Positions 1 through 9,618 of a stretch of 64,000 nt of DNA are shown here, in pieces. This DNA comes from Arthrobacter celericrescens (lineage in GTDB: Bacteria; Actinomycetota; Actinomycetes; Actinomycetales; Micrococcaceae). Position numbers and translations under genes: made by a program. The stretch is taken from positions 62,001 through 126,000 of the forward strand of contig NZ_QYLP01000016.1 of assembly GCF_003614925.1 (NCBI RefSeq). Direction: 5' to 3'. The notes below the pieces were generated by a model, which did no database searches, was not told the DNA's origin, and saw only the letters and a list, made by a program, of their open reading frames with translations. How positions within the stretch are numbered: position 1 is the first letter of the stretch; each line of letters begins with the position of its first letter.

Positions 1-749
1 CCGCCCTCGTGGCCCTCGCCGACGAACTCGTGGCCAACCGCGGACCGGAATTCGGCCTCGCCGAGTTCGTCAACGAACTCCAGGAACGCTCCGTGGCCCA
101 GCACGCCCCCACGGTGCAAGGGGTCACTTTGGCTTCCCTGCACGCCGCGAAGGGCCTGGAATGGGACGCGGTGTTCCTGGTGGGCTTGAGCGAAGGCCTG
201 ATGCCTATTTCCTTCGCCGACACGCCGGAAGCCGTGGACGAAGAGCGGCGCCTCCTCTACGTCGGCATCACCCGCGCGCGCGAACACCTCAGCCTGTCCT
301 GGTCCACGGCCCGCACACCGGGCGGCCGGGCAAACCGCAAACCGTCCCGCTTCCTCGACGGGCTGCGGCCCGATTCCGTCGGCTCGGCCAGCGCTCGCAG
401 CCGTCCCGTGGCCCGGCGCAAGGCCGCTGCACCAGCGTCCTGCCGGGTGTGCGGCAGCATGCTCGCCACCGGCGCCGAACGCAAGATCGGGCGCTGCCGC
501 CAGTGCCCGCCCAGCTACGAGGAACAGACCTTCGAGGCGCTGCGGCAATGGCGCAAGGACGAGGCAAACTCGGCGGAGGTTCCCGCGTTCGTCGTCTTCA
601 CCGACGCCACCCTGACCGCCATCGCCGAGGCCCGCCCGGCAAGCCTCGAGGAACTGGCCACGCTGGCCGGGGTCGGCCCGTCGAAACTCGAAAAGTACGG
701 CGAAGCCGTCCTCGCCGTGCTGGCCGACAGCGGGCACGGCGATGAGTGA
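1..749 (+). CDS. uvrD2: UvrD2-like superfamily 1 DNA helicase, 3' part
   Basis: ATP-dependent 3'-5' DNA helicase of the UvrD/Rep family; the window holds only the C-terminal ~248 residues, and the reading frame is open from base 3. Visible are helicase motif V/VI sequences (SLHAAKGLEWDAVF and DEERRLLYVGITRAREHL, whose arginines contact ATP), then a tetracysteine segment CRVC...CRQC typical of UvrD2, and a C-terminal HRDC domain (FEALRQWRKDEA... LAGVGPSKLEKYG) that helps bind DNA. The tetracysteine plus HRDC arrangement is what separates UvrD2 from UvrD1/PcrA. Its stop overlaps the start of the next gene by 8 bp, so the two are probably co-translated. The start lies upstream of the window. Confidence 0.93.
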   Translation, partial: ALVALADELVANRGPEFGLAEFVNELQERSVAQHAPTVQGVTLASLHAAKGLEWDAVFLVGLSEGLMPISFADTPEAVDEERRLLYVGITRAREHLSLSWSTARTPGGRANRKPSRFLDGLRPDSVGSASARSRPVARRKAAAPASCRVCGSMLATGAERKIGRCRQCPPSYEEQTFEALRQWRKDEANSAEVPAFVVFTDATLTAIAEARPASLEELATLAGVGPSKLEKYGEAVLAVLADSGHGDE

Positions 750-1356
750 GCGTGCAGTCCCCCTGACCGCCGGCGAGCTGACCACGCACGACGGCGCCCC
801 CGTCATCGTGCGCCGCTCCGCACGGCGCCGCCGGACGGTGACCGCCTTCTGGGAGGACGGGAACGCCGTCGTCGCCATCCCGGCGTCGTTCACCCGGGCG
901 CAGGAGCGTGAATGGGTGCAGCGGATGCTGGACAAGCTCCGGCGCCAGGGGGAGCGCCGCGCGCAGGGCGCGGGACGCCGTCGGCCCTCAGGGGACGCCG
1001 AACTGGCCGCCCACGCGGCGGCGCTTTCGGGCAGGTACCTCGGCGGGCGGGCGGTCCCGACGTCGGTCCGCTGGGTCAGCAACCAGAACTCCCGTTGGGG
1101 TTCGGCCACCCCCGCGGAAGGCAGCATCCGGCTGTCGGACAAGCTGAAGCCCATGCCGCAATGGGTGATTGACTATGTGCTGCTCCACGAACTGGCCCAT
1201 TTGCTGGTGGCGGGCCATAACAGTGCATTCTGGCGCCTGCTGGAGGCCTACCCGGAAACGCAACGGGCGAAGGCTTTCCTTGAAGGAGTAGCCTTCGCCT
1301 CGTCGCGCGGTCTGGGAAGGGAACCGGAAGGCCCCGACGGCGAATCCGGCTGCTAG
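742..1356 (+). CDS. YgjP/SprT-like zinc metallopeptidase (DUF45 family)
   Basis: Predicted metal-dependent hydrolase of 204 residues. The YgjP-type signature is clear: the WGSATP motif around residue 120 and a zinc-binding HELAH at residues 149-153 followed by AGHNSAFW with a third histidine at about 159. E150 would be the catalytic base. The substrate of this family is unknown; no signal peptide is present, so it should be cytosolic. It overlaps the helicase gene by 8 bp and its stop overlaps by 4 bp the stop of the convergent DUF2342 gene. The M48/DUF45 neighbour of uvrD2 is a recurrent actinobacterial arrangement, which hints at, but does not prove, a DNA-maintenance link. Confidence 0.85.
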   Translation: MSERAVPLTAGELTTHDGAPVIVRRSARRRRTVTAFWEDGNAVVAIPASFTRAQEREWVQRMLDKLRRQGERRAQGAGRRRPSGDAELAAHAAALSGRYLGGRAVPTSVRWVSNQNSRWGSATPAEGSIRLSDKLKPMPQWVIDYVLLHELAHLLVAGHNSAFWRLLEAYPETQRAKAFLEGVAFASSRGLGREPEGPDGESGC

Positions 1357-2807
1357 GCCTTCGCCTCGCCTGAACCGTTGTCGCTGCCGCCCTCGGGAGC
1401 GTCCCCGTCGTGAGCGTCACCCGCATCGGGATCAGCATCCGGCTCAGCGGAATCCGCGGGGGAGTCGTAGCCTCCGTTGAGCAGCTTCTGCAGGGCGTCG
1501 TCCACCTCGCTGTCGCTGGCTTCGGCCAGGCGGCGGCGCTCGGAGAAGCCCTTCGGATCGTCCAGGTCCTCGGCGGTCGGCAGGAGGTCCGGGTGGTGCC
1601 AGATGGCATCGCGGCCGGCGATTCCGCGCTCTTCCTTCAGCTGGGCCCAGAGGGTGGCCGCTTCGCGGAGCCTCCGTGGGCGCAGTTCCAGGCCGACCAG
1701 CGAGGAGAACGCATGCTCGGCTGGTCCGCCGGTGGCGCGGCGCCGGCGGACGGTTTCGCGCAGGGCCGCGGCCGAGGGCAGCATCTTCTCCGTGGCGGCG
1801 GCGGTCAGCTCGTCCACCCAGCCTTCGACCAAGGCAAGGGCCGTTTCCAGCTTCTCCAGCGCAGCGGACTGTGCCGGGGTGCGCTCCGGGGTGAATACGC
1901 CCTGGGACAGGGCTTCCTGAATGCCTTCGGGGTTGCTGGGGTCGAGGTCGCGGGCCAGGTCTTCGATCCGGCTCATGTCGATGTGGATGCCCCGGGCGTA
2001 CGCCTCGATGGCTCCGAGCAGGTGGCCGCGCAGCCACGGCACCTGGACGAACAGCCGGGCGTGGGCCGCTTCGCGGACGGCGAGGTAGAGGCGGATGTCG
2101 TTCTCGGGGACACTGAGCCCTTCGCCGAACTTGGCGACATTGCCCGGAAGCAGCGCCATTTCCAGGTCGGCGAGGGGGACGCCGATGTCGGTGGAGCTGA
2201 CAACCTCCGCAGAGAGGGCCCCGATGGCCTGGCCCAGCTGCATGCCGAAGATCGCGCCGCCCATGTTCTGCAGCATCGACGAGGCGCCGCCCATCATGGA
2301 TTTCATCTCTTCGGGCATCTGCTGGGTCAGCGCGTCCGAGAGGGCGTTGGCGATGCTGTTCGCCACCGGCTCGGTCAGGCGCTTCCACGTGCCGAGGGTC
2401 GCCTCCACCCATTCGGCGCGCGACCAGGCGCGGCCGATCAGCCCTGTGGCTTCAAGGTCAGTGACCGGATCGAGCCAGAGCTCCGCCAGCCGGAGGGCTT
2501 CATCGATCGCGCGGCTCTGGGCCGTGGTGACGGAGGGATCGCTGCCCGCGGCGGCCACGCGGCGCGCGTTCTCGTGGGCCAGCTGCCAGTTGACCGGGCC
2601 TTCCGAGCTTGAGCTCATCATGGCCTGGACCTGGGAAAACATCTGCTGGAGCAGGGCAGGGTCGTTGGGCAGCCCCGCCGCCTTGGCCAGCTCCGCAGGG
2701 TCGATGTTGCCCATGCCCTGCCCGCCCATCAGGTTCTTCAGCATTTCCGCCAAAGGATCCTGGGGTGCGTCGTCCCCGTTCGAGGGGGTGTTGGGGTTGG
2801 AAGTCAT
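1353..2807 (-). CDS. DUF2342 (Zincin_2) family protein, predicted zinc-dependent metalloprotease
   Basis: A 484-residue protein of the actinobacterial DUF2342/Zincin_2 family (commonly named zinc-dependent metalloprotease). The N-terminus is Gly/Met/Asn-rich and disordered; a helical core follows with MGGAIFGMQLGQAIGALS. Where a zincin would show HExxH the sequence reads REAAHARLFVQVPWLRGHL, so the first histidine is missing and only an ExxH half-motif is kept; this is usual for this subgroup and makes protease activity uncertain. The C-terminal ~60 residues are Asp/Ser/Gly-rich. Orthologues sit beside the YlbL-like protease and UPF0182 genes in other actinobacteria, as here. ATG start; no strong ribosome-binding site. 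Confidence 0.85.
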   Translation of the reverse strand: MTSNPNTPSNGDDAPQDPLAEMLKNLMGGQGMGNIDPAELAKAAGLPNDPALLQQMFSQVQAMMSSSSEGPVNWQLAHENARRVAAAGSDPSVTTAQSRAIDEALRLAELWLDPVTDLEATGLIGRAWSRAEWVEATLGTWKRLTEPVANSIANALSDALTQQMPEEMKSMMGGASSMLQNMGGAIFGMQLGQAIGALSAEVVSSTDIGVPLADLEMALLPGNVAKFGEGLSVPENDIRLYLAVREAAHARLFVQVPWLRGHLLGAIEAYARGIHIDMSRIEDLARDLDPSNPEGIQEALSQGVFTPERTPAQSAALEKLETALALVEGWVDELTAAATEKMLPSAAALRETVRRRRATGGPAEHAFSSLVGLELRPRRLREAATLWAQLKEERGIAGRDAIWHHPDLLPTAEDLDDPKGFSERRRLAEASDSEVDDALQKLLNGGYDSPADSAEPDADPDAGDAHDGDAPEGGSDNGSGEAKA

Positions 2808-3021
2808 GGTGCCGCCGATCGTCGCTGCTGACTGGTGATCATCTTCAAGTTACCGCGCAGGGACGGGGCTGTCTGCCTTGCGGCGGGCCCGTTCGCTCTA
2901 GGCAAAGCAGCATCCGGAGGGCACGGCGTCGTAGGGTGGGACGTTGAGAAGGGTGCCGGACGCGAAGCGCCCGGCGACAGGACATTGCGCACCCGGCGGT
3001 GCGCGCGGAGAGGCCATTTCA

Positions 3022-4227
3022 TTGAACACATCGCCGAACCCCCGGGACGGCCGGGGTACCGGAAGCTTCGACGACGGCGGGCAGCGGTTCCGGGCGCCGG
3101 CACCTTTTGAGGGCGCCGGTTCCGAGGTCCCTGGGCCACATGGCACGGTGCCTGGAAGCGCAGAGCAGCCCCGCCCGCGCGGCGGCCGGTACACCGCGAT
3201 GCTCATCTCTGGGGCGCTCGCGATCCTCCTGGGCGTCGCCGCCGTCGCGCTGCCGGTTCCGTATGTCGTGGAGTCTCCCGGCCCCACCTTCAACACCCTG
3301 GGCGAGGACGAGGGAAAGCCCGTGATTTCCATCAGCGGTCACGAAACCTTCCCCGCCAGGGGCAACCTCGACCTGACTACTGTCTACATCAGCGGCGGCC
3401 CCAACGGCCCGGTCAGCCTGGTGGAGGCCTTCCAGGCGTGGCTGGACGGCTCCAAAGCCGTCTATCCGGAGGAGCTGATCTACCCCAAGGGCATCACCAA
3501 GGAGGAATCCGAGCAGGAAAGCGCCCAGGCCATGACCTCCTCCCAGGAGAACGCCGTGGCCGCTGCCCTGAAGGAACTGGACATTCCTTTCGGGCAGGAG
3601 CTCGAAGTCGCCGGGCTGAGCAGCAATTCCGCCTCCGAAGGGAAACTCCGCGAAGGGGATACCTTCACCTCCATCAACGGCAAGGCCGTGACGTCCCTGG
3701 CCGTCATCCAAAGCGAACTGGCCGCCACCGCGGGGGCCCCCGCCGCCGTCGTCGTTGAACGCCAGGGCAAGGACGTCGCGGTCAGCATCAAACCGAACAA
3801 AGGCGACAACGACCGCTGGCTGCTTGGCGTTGCGCTGCAGTACAAGTTCACCTTCCCGTTCCAGGTGAAGATTTCCCTTGAGGACGTGGGCGGGCCGAGC
3901 GCGGGAATGATGTTTGCCCTGGGGATCATGGACACCGTCACTCCAGGTGACCTCACCGGCGGCAAGCACATCGCCGGAACCGGGACCATTTCCCCTGAAG
4001 GTTCGGTGGGGCCGATCGGTGGAATCGCACAAAAAATGCACGGTGCCCGGGCCGAGGGGGCCAGCCTTTTCCTGGCCCCGGCAGCCAACTGCGATGACGT
4101 GGTGGGCCATGTTCCCGACGGCCTGCAGGTAGTCAAGGTGGAGACCCTCGGTGACGCCGAAGCGGCCGTGAAACGGCTCGCCGCGGGGCAGGACACCTCC
4201 GGACTTCCGGCCTGCACTAAGAACTAG
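3022..4227 (+). CDS. YlbL-like PDZ/Lon-type (S16) serine protease
   Basis: Membrane-anchored protease of 401 residues. After a disordered Pro/Gly-rich N-terminus comes one membrane segment (AMLISGALAILLGVAAVALPVPYVV), then the family signature SPGPTFNTLG, a PDZ domain (AGLSSNSASEGKLREGDTFTSINGK) and a C-terminal Lon-like domain with the catalytic serine in GGPSAGMMFALG and a lysine in GGIAQKMHGARAEG. It should cleave extracytoplasmic or membrane substrates. I chose the TTG at 3022 because GGAGAGG lies 8 nt upstream; an in-frame TTG at 2944 would add 26 residues and sits 6 nt after a TAGGGT -10-like hexamer, so a leaderless longer form cannot be excluded. Divergent from the DUF2342 gene. Confidence 0.87.
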   Translation: MNTSPNPRDGRGTGSFDDGGQRFRAPAPFEGAGSEVPGPHGTVPGSAEQPRPRGGRYTAMLISGALAILLGVAAVALPVPYVVESPGPTFNTLGEDEGKPVISISGHETFPARGNLDLTTVYISGGPNGPVSLVEAFQAWLDGSKAVYPEELIYPKGITKEESEQESAQAMTSSQENAVAAALKELDIPFGQELEVAGLSSNSASEGKLREGDTFTSINGKAVTSLAVIQSELAATAGAPAAVVVERQGKDVAVSIKPNKGDNDRWLLGVALQYKFTFPFQVKISLEDVGGPSAGMMFALGIMDTVTPGDLTGGKHIAGTGTISPEGSVGPIGGIAQKMHGARAEGASLFLAPAANCDDVVGHVPDGLQVVKVETLGDAEAAVKRLAAGQDTSGLPACTKN

Positions 4228-4375
4228 ACTGGCGAAGGAACTTAGCTCCGCCGCCACTCGTGGCATATTTGACGGCCCCGGACCGTGCAGCATGGCTGGA
4301 CTGTGTTGTGGGGGACGGGCCGCCGAACACTCGCACTGACCCGTAAATCTGACATCGAGCTATGAGGTACCTGGT

Positions 4376-7369
4376 TTGTCCCGTCCTGCAAGCACCCGCC
4401 CGCCCGGAAGACCGCCGCTGAGACGGGGTGCCCTGACTCCCACGTTGATCGTCGTGGCGCTCGCGGTCGTGGCCTTCGTGTTCTTCTCCAACGTCTGGAC
4501 CGACGTCCTGTGGTACCAGCAGCTTGGCTTCTTCGAGGTCTACGTCCGCGAGAACCTTGCCCGCATCCTGACCTTCGTCGGCGGCTTCATCATCATGTTC
4601 GGCGCCGTTTACGCGTCGATCCGCCTGGCGTACCGCTCGCGTCCGGTCTATGCCCCGGATTCCGACGTGCGGGACAACCTCAGCCGTTACCAGGTCCAGC
4701 TCGAGCCGGTGCGCCGGGTGGTCATGATCGGCCTGCCCATCCTGTTCGGCCTGTTCGCCGGCAGCGCCGCCGCGAGCCAGTGGCAGAAGGTGCTGATGTT
4801 CTTCAACCAGGAGCAGTTCGGCCAGCAGGACCCGCAGTTCGGCCTGGACATCAGCTTCTACCTGATGAGCCTGCCGTTCCTTGGCTTCGTGACCGGTTTC
4901 CTGATCAGCGTGGTGGTGGTGTCCGGCATCGCCGGAATCCTCACCCATTACCTTTACGGCAGCATCCGGCTTATGGAACGCGGCGTGTTCACCAGCCGTG
5001 CCGCACAGATCCACCTCGCGGTCAGCGGTGCCCTGTTCCTGATCCTGCTGGGCGCGAACTTCTGGCTCGACGTCTACGGCACCGTGCAGAACAACGGCGG
5101 CCGCTGGGCCGGTGCGCTCTACACGGACGTCACCGCCGTAGTGCCCACCAAGTCCATCCTCGCGGTTGCTGCCGGCCTGGTGGCCATCCTCTTCATCGTT
5201 GCCGCCGTGATCGGCCGCTGGCGCCTGCCGGTAATCGGCACGGCGATGCTGATCATCACCTCGATCCTCGCCGGCGGCGTGTACCCGTGGGTGATCCAGC
5301 AGTTCCAGGTACGGCCCTCCGAACAGACCCTTGAGAACAAGTACATCGAGCGGAACATCTCGATGACCCGCTCCGCTTACGGCTTGGACAAGGTGCAGGT
5401 CCAGCCGTACAAGGCGACCACCACGGCCAGCTCGGGCGCCCTCGCCAAGGACGCCCAGACGGCGGCGAACATCCGCCTGCTCGACCCGAACCTGGTGTCC
5501 TCGGCTTTCGGCCAGCTTGAGCAGTACCGCCCGTACTACCAGTTCCCCAGGGCCCTGAACGTCGACCGCTACACCGTGAACGGCAAGGTCCAGGACACCG
5601 TCATCGCCGTCCGTGAACTGAACGCAGACGGCATCAGCACCGGCCAGCAGACCTGGTACAACAAGCACATCGTGTACACCCACGGCTACGGCGTCGTGGC
5701 CGCGAAGGGCAACAAGTTCACCGTGGACGGCAAGCCCGACTTCCTGCTCTCGGGGATTCCCACCAGCGGTGTCCTGGGCAACGACTCGAACTACCAGCCC
5801 CGGATCTACTTCGGCGAAAACACCACCGACTACTCGGTGGTCGGTGCTCCCGAGGGGTCCACGCACCGCGAACAGGACCGCCCCGCCGGCAAGGACGGCT
5901 CCACCGACACCCAGTACACCTTCACGGGCAACGGCGGTCCGAATGTGGGCAACTGGTTCAACCGCATCCTGTACTCCATGAAGTTCCAGTCCTCGGACCT
6001 CCTGCTGTCCGACGGCGTGAACGAGAAGTCGCAGATCCTCTACGACCGCACGCCGCGCGAACGCGTGGAGAAGGTGGCTCCGTACCTGACGGTGGACGGC
6101 AACGCCTACCCGGCGGTGGTCGACGGGCGCGTCAAGTGGATCGTGGACGGGTACACCACCAGCCAGTACTTCCCGTACTCGCAGCAGCAGCAGTTGCAAA
6201 ACGTCACGGCGGACACGCAGACCAGCACGGGCCGCACCGCCGTGCTGCCGAACAGCACGGTCAACTACATCAGGAACTCCGTGAAGGCCACGGTGGACGC
6301 CTACGACGGCTCCGTGACCCTTTATGCCTGGGATGACCAGGACCCGCTGCTGAAGACCTGGCAGAGGATCTTCCCGAGCACGATCAAGCCGTTCTCGGAA
6401 ATGTCCGGCCAGCTCATGAGCCACGTCCGGTACCCGGAAGACCTGTTCAAAGTCCAGCGCGAACTGCTGGGCCGCTACCACGTCACCAACCCGGACCGTT
6501 TCTACAACAACGTGGACGCCTGGAGCGTACCGAACGATCCCACCGTCGCCGGTACGGACGCCGTGAAGCAGCCGCCGTTCTACATGTCCCTGCAGATGCC
6601 GGGCCAGACCAAACCGGCCTTCCAGCTGACCTCCTCCTTCATCCCGCAGACCGTCAACGGCAACGCCCGTAACATCCTCTACGGCTTCCTGTCGGCTGAC
6701 TCCGACGCCGGAAGTGCCAAGGGCGTGAAGGACCCGGGCTACGGCCAATTGCGCCTGCTCCAGTTGCCGACCGACACCCAGGTGCCCGGTCCCGGCCAGG
6801 CGCAGAACAAGTTCAACTCCGATCCTGAGGTGTCGCGGGAGCTGAACCTGCTGCGCCAGGGTGCCTCCGATGTGCTCAACGGCAACCTGTTGACCCTCCC
6901 GGTGGGCGGCGGCCTGCTCTATGTCCAGCCGGTCTTCCTTAAGTCCACGGGCGAAACCTCGTACCCGACGCTGCAGCGCGTCCTGGTCGCCTTCGGTGAC
7001 AAGGTGGGCTTCGCGGCAACGCTGGACGAGGCCCTGGACGAACTGTTCGGCGGCGACTCCGGCGCCCAGGCGGGCGATTCGGCCAACAACGGCCAGACGC
7101 CCACCACGCCTACCAGCCCGAACACCCCGTCTGGAGCAGAGGACGCCAAGGCCGACCTGAAGGCGGCACTGGACGAAGCCAACAAGGCCATCCAGGACGG
7201 ACAGGCTGCCTTGGCCAAGGGTGACTTCGCTGCCTACGGCGCGCAGCAGAGCAAGCTCGCCGCAGCCCTGAAGAAGGCGCTCGACGCCGAAGCCCGGCTT
7301 GGTGTGACGCCGTCGCCGACGACGTCCCCCACCGCTACCCCGACGCCGACCCCCACGCAGGGCGGCTAA
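4376..7369 (+). CDS. UPF0182 family large integral membrane protein
   Basis: A 997-residue membrane protein of the UPF0182 family, conserved across actinobacteria and of unknown function. The first ~300 residues hold about seven hydrophobic segments (for example [49 protein letters not shown]), followed by a long soluble, presumably extracytoplasmic region ([20 protein letters not shown] onward) and an acidic, Pro/Thr-rich low-complexity tail ending [10 protein letters not shown]. Length and layout match the family. TTG start with GAGGT about 9 nt upstream. It follows the YlbL-like gene after 148 bp and ends at a strong hairpin terminator. Confidence 0.9.
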   Translation: MSRPASTRPPGRPPLRRGALTPTLIVVALAVVAFVFFSNVWTDVLWYQQLGFFEVYVRENLARILTFVGGFIIMFGAVYASIRLAYRSRPVYAPDSDVRDNLSRYQVQLEPVRRVVMIGLPILFGLFAGSAAASQWQKVLMFFNQEQFGQQDPQFGLDISFYLMSLPFLGFVTGFLISVVVVSGIAGILTHYLYGSIRLMERGVFTSRAAQIHLAVSGALFLILLGANFWLDVYGTVQNNGGRWAGALYTDVTAVVPTKSILAVAAGLVAILFIVAAVIGRWRLPVIGTAMLIITSILAGGVYPWVIQQFQVRPSEQTLENKYIERNISMTRSAYGLDKVQVQPYKATTTASSGALAKDAQTAANIRLLDPNLVSSAFGQLEQYRPYYQFPRALNVDRYTVNGKVQDTVIAVRELNADGISTGQQTWYNKHIVYTHGYGVVAAKGNKFTVDGKPDFLLSGIPTSGVLGNDSNYQPRIYFGENTTDYSVVGAPEGSTHREQDRPAGKDGSTDTQYTFTGNGGPNVGNWFNRILYSMKFQSSDLLLSDGVNEKSQILYDRTPRERVEKVAPYLTVDGNAYPAVVDGRVKWIVDGYTTSQYFPYSQQQQLQNVTADTQTSTGRTAVLPNSTVNYIRNSVKATVDAYDGSVTLYAWDDQDPLLKTWQRIFPSTIKPFSEMSGQLMSHVRYPEDLFKVQRELLGRYHVTNPDRFYNNVDAWSVPNDPTVAGTDAVKQPPFYMSLQMPGQTKPAFQLTSSFIPQTVNGNARNILYGFLSADSDAGSAKGVKDPGYGQLRLLQLPTDTQVPGPGQAQNKFNSDPEVSRELNLLRQGASDVLNGNLLTLPVGGGLLYVQPVFLKSTGETSYPTLQRVLVAFGDKVGFAATLDEALDELFGGDSGAQAGDSANNGQTPTTPTSPNTPSGAEDAKADLKAALDEANKAIQDGQAALAKGDFAAYGAQQSKLAAALKKALDAEARLGVTPSPTTSPTATPTPTPTQGG

Positions 7370-7393
7370 CGTCGAGGAACGGAACCCCTTGAG

Positions 7394-7431
7394 GGAGCCG
7401 GTGTCCGCTGGAAACGGCGGACACCGGCTCC
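7394..7431 (+). terminator. Rho-independent terminator after the UPF0182 gene
   Basis: A perfect 15-bp stem (7394-7408 with 7417-7431, GGAGCCGGTGTCCGC) with an 8-nt loop, followed by TTTCATTT. It lies 24 bp after the UPF0182 stop and ends the uvrD2-region transcript before the tRNA genes. Confidence 0.85.
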
Positions 7432-7532
7432 TTTCATTTCATGCTGGGACCCTGCTGAACACGGGGCGAGACGGACGTCACGTCGCTTGGATTTGGCTCC
7501 GCATTCACCGGACGGTAATGTTGTTCGTGCGA

Positions 7533-7606
7533 CGCGGGGTGGAGCAGTTCGGTAGCTCGCTGGGCTCATAACCCAGAGGTCACAGGTTCAAATCCTGTCC
7601 CCGCAA
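7533..7606 (+). tRNA. Initiator tRNA-fMet(CAU), copy 1
   Basis: Cloverleaf of 74 nt with no encoded CCA. The acceptor arm CGCGGGG pairs with CCCCGCA, leaving the C1/A72 mismatch diagnostic of bacterial initiator tRNA. The anticodon arm CTGGG-CTCATAA-CCCAG has three consecutive G-C pairs and a CAU anticodon; the T arm contains GGTTCAAATCC. These features separate it from elongator Met and Ile2 tRNAs. Confidence 0.96.
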
Positions 7607-7612
7607 CTGGAG

Positions 7613-7657
7613 AAAAGATCCGGATCAGTGAAAACTGGTCCGGATCTTTTGTTTTCC
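7613..7657 (+). terminator. Terminator after tRNA-fMet copy 1
   Basis: A 17-bp stem (7613-7629 with 7634-7650) containing one G-U wobble and closed by a GAAA tetraloop, starting 7 nt after the tRNA and followed by GTTTTCC. The stem itself ends in AAAA/TTTT, giving a U-rich 3' side. Confidence 0.93.
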
Positions 7658-7763
7658 CAGGGTGTTCCGGGGTGGGGTTCGTGAGGGCTTTCAGAAGTCC
7701 TCCGGCCGCCGCGAGGCGGGTGGTCAGGAGCCCGCCGAAAGTAGGGTAGAGTAGAGACCGCGA

Positions 7764-7837
7764 CGCGGGGTGGAGCAGTTCGGTAGCTCGCTGGGCTCAT
7801 AACCCAGAGGTCACAGGTTCAAATCCTGTCCCCGCAA
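7764..7837 (+). tRNA. Initiator tRNA-fMet(CAU), copy 2
   Basis: Identical in all 74 positions to copy 1, with the same C1/A72 mismatch, G-C-rich anticodon stem and CAU anticodon, and no encoded CCA. A TAGAGT hexamer ends 11 nt before it and may be its own -10 element. Confidence 0.96.
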
Positions 7838-7843
7838 CTGGAG

Positions 7844-7888
7844 AAAAGATCCGGATCAGTGAAAACTGGTCCGGATCTTTTGTTTTCC
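7844..7888 (+). terminator. Terminator after tRNA-fMet copy 2
   Basis: Same hairpin as after copy 1: stem 7844-7860 with 7865-7881, GAAA loop, then GTTTTCC. Having a terminator after each copy means the two tRNAs are separate transcription units. Confidence 0.93.
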
Positions 7889-7993
7889 GCATGCCGCGCC
7901 GGGCCCGGGGACTCTTGCGATCGGCTTTTGATCACAGGATTCTGGTAGTGCCGGGCAACAGGCATTGGGTGATGAAGCGGGTGCGGGACAGCA

Positions 7994-9607
7994 GTGGCGG
8001 ATCTTGATAAGGACCCCCAGGACCGGGCAAGGCGGTTGTACGCCGCACGGGAATGGGCTGCCGCCGCACACGCGTTCAACGGCATCGACCCGGGCCGACT
8101 GACTGCCGACGACCTGGCGGCCTACGCAGATTCGGCATGGTGGACCGGCCGCATTGACGATTGCATCAGGCTGAACGTTGAAGCGTGCGCAGCATTCGAG
8201 TCGGCCTCGCGCCCTGTCGACGCGGCGGCGGTCGCCCTCCGTGTGGGAATCTTCCATCTGGCAAGGGGTGACCAGCCTCAGGGCGACGGCTGGCTCGGAC
8301 ATGCGGAGCGCCTCCTGGAAGGGTGCCCGGAGGGGCGTGTTCACGGACTCCTCCGGGCGTTGACGGGCCTGGACGCCAATCTCCTGGCCGGCCGGCCCGC
8401 TGCCGCACTGGAAGTGGCCGGGCAAATCCTTGATCTCGGCCGGCGGCTCGAAGACCCTGTGTTGGTTGCAGTCGGGGTGAACGGAGAAGGACGTGCCCTC
8501 ACGATGTCAGGCAAGGTGGCCGGGGGATTGGCCTTGCTTGACGAAGTGATGGTCACGGTCCTCCAAGGCAGGTTCGATCCGTTCATGACCGGTGTCCTCT
8601 ATTGCCACACGATCGCGGCATGCCATGAGGTTGGCGACGTACGCCGGATGGGCCAGTGGACGGATCTGGCGGAAGAATGGCTGACGACTGTTCCTGCGGA
8701 AGCTGTGTTCAGCGCAATGTGTGCGGTCCACCGGGTGCAGTTGCGGTTGTTGCGGGGGGAGTGGGACAAGGCCGAGTCCCAGGCTCTGGCGCTGATTCCT
8801 GGCCTGGATTCCAATCGCGTCGACTATGCCGCGCAGGCCTGGTACCTCGTCGGTGAGGCCCGGCGCCTGCGTGGCCAGGCAGGCGCGGCCGAGGCTTATG
8901 CCGAAGCCCATGCCAGGGGGTTGGATCCGCAGCCGGGCAGTGCCTTGCTCCAGCTCGCCGGTGGAGATCCCGGGGGTGCCCTGGCCGCGATCCGTGCCGC
9001 GTTGGCAGCGGCCGGGCGGGCTCCGCTTCGCCGGGCCGCGCTGTGCGCTGCGATGGTGGAAATCGCAATTGAGGCAGCCCAGTTCCAGGCAGGGCTGGAT
9101 GCCGTGCTGGAGCTCGAACAGACTGCGTCCGCGTACGCGACATCGGGACTGGAAGCAATGGCCGTATCCGCGCGGGGAACGGTACTGCTGGCTGACGGCA
9201 GGGCCGCGGAGGCGCTGCCGGTGCTCCGTGACGCGTGCACGCGCTGGTATGGACTTGGTTCGGAGTATCAAGCTGCCAGGACCTGCCTCCTGCTTGCCGA
9301 GGCATACCATTCCCTGGGTGATGTTGCCTCCGCGGGCAGGGAGTCGGCGCGGGCGCGGGAGATCTTCGCACGGCTGCGTGCGGGCGGCACGGAGCATGGG
9401 CGTCCGAGCGGTCTGTCGCCGCGCGAGTGCGAGGTCCTTGCGCTCGTGGCCGACGGCTCTTCCAACCGGGAGATCGGTGCGGCGCTGTTCATCAGCGACC
9501 GCACTGTGGCCCGGCACCTGACGAATATCTACAACAAGATCGGCGTCGTCTCGCGGACCCAGGCCGCACGCTACGCCATCGCCCATCACATGACCACGGC
9601 TCCCTGA
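7994..9607 (+). CDS. LuxR-type regulator with TPR-like helical N-terminus
   Basis: A 537-residue transcription regulator. The C-terminal ~65 residues are a LuxR/GerE helix-turn-helix (GLSPRECEVLALVADGSSNREIGAALFISDRTVARHLTNIYNKIGV). The rest is a long series of Ala/Leu-rich helical hairpins resembling TPR repeats, as in MalT/LAL-type regulators, but without any Walker A P-loop, so the ATPase domain of LAL proteins is absent. GTG start chosen as the first in-frame start; the ribosome-binding site is weak. It lies 134 bp upstream of the alpha/beta hydrolase in the same direction, the usual arrangement for a local activator of a hydrolase gene. Inducer unknown. Confidence 0.85.
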   Translation: MADLDKDPQDRARRLYAAREWAAAAHAFNGIDPGRLTADDLAAYADSAWWTGRIDDCIRLNVEACAAFESASRPVDAAAVALRVGIFHLARGDQPQGDGWLGHAERLLEGCPEGRVHGLLRALTGLDANLLAGRPAAALEVAGQILDLGRRLEDPVLVAVGVNGEGRALTMSGKVAGGLALLDEVMVTVLQGRFDPFMTGVLYCHTIAACHEVGDVRRMGQWTDLAEEWLTTVPAEAVFSAMCAVHRVQLRLLRGEWDKAESQALALIPGLDSNRVDYAAQAWYLVGEARRLRGQAGAAEAYAEAHARGLDPQPGSALLQLAGGDPGGALAAIRAALAAAGRAPLRRAALCAAMVEIAIEAAQFQAGLDAVLELEQTASAYATSGLEAMAVSARGTVLLADGRAAEALPVLRDACTRWYGLGSEYQAARTCLLLAEAYHSLGDVASAGRESARAREIFARLRAGGTEHGRPSGLSPRECEVLALVADGSSNREIGAALFISDRTVARHLTNIYNKIGVVSRTQAARYAIAHHMTTAP

Positions 9608-9618
9608 GGCCCTCCCGG

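Larger units (their letters stand above)
7529..7888 (+). repeat. 129-bp exact direct duplication carrying tRNA-fMet plus terminator
   Basis: Two identical 129-bp units, 7529-7657 and 7760-7888, each begin 4 bp before a tRNA-fMet gene and end in the T-tract after its terminator. They are separated by a 102-bp unrelated spacer. Because the identity starts only 4 bp before each tRNA, the two copies have different upstream sequences and presumably different promoters (TAGAGT at 7747-7752 precedes the second copy). No integrase or other mobile gene is nearby, so this looks like a simple tandem gene duplication kept identical by gene conversion or recent origin. Confidence 0.9.

Noticed and set aside
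1410..2612. 400-residue plus-strand open frame opposite the DUF2342 gene
   Set aside because: Low-complexity shadow translation; the minus-strand gene is a known family of the right length.
4217..6748. 843-residue open frame on the minus strand across the UPF0182 gene
   Set aside because: Antisense shadow of a high-GC gene; the translation is rich in Val, His, Arg and Gly without any domain, while the plus strand encodes a well-known family.
7529..7888. The repeated tRNA units as phage or integrative-element attachment sites
   Set aside because: Only 102 bp lie between the copies and no integrase, excisionase or other mobile gene is near; the repeat covers whole tRNA plus terminator rather than a tRNA 3' end.
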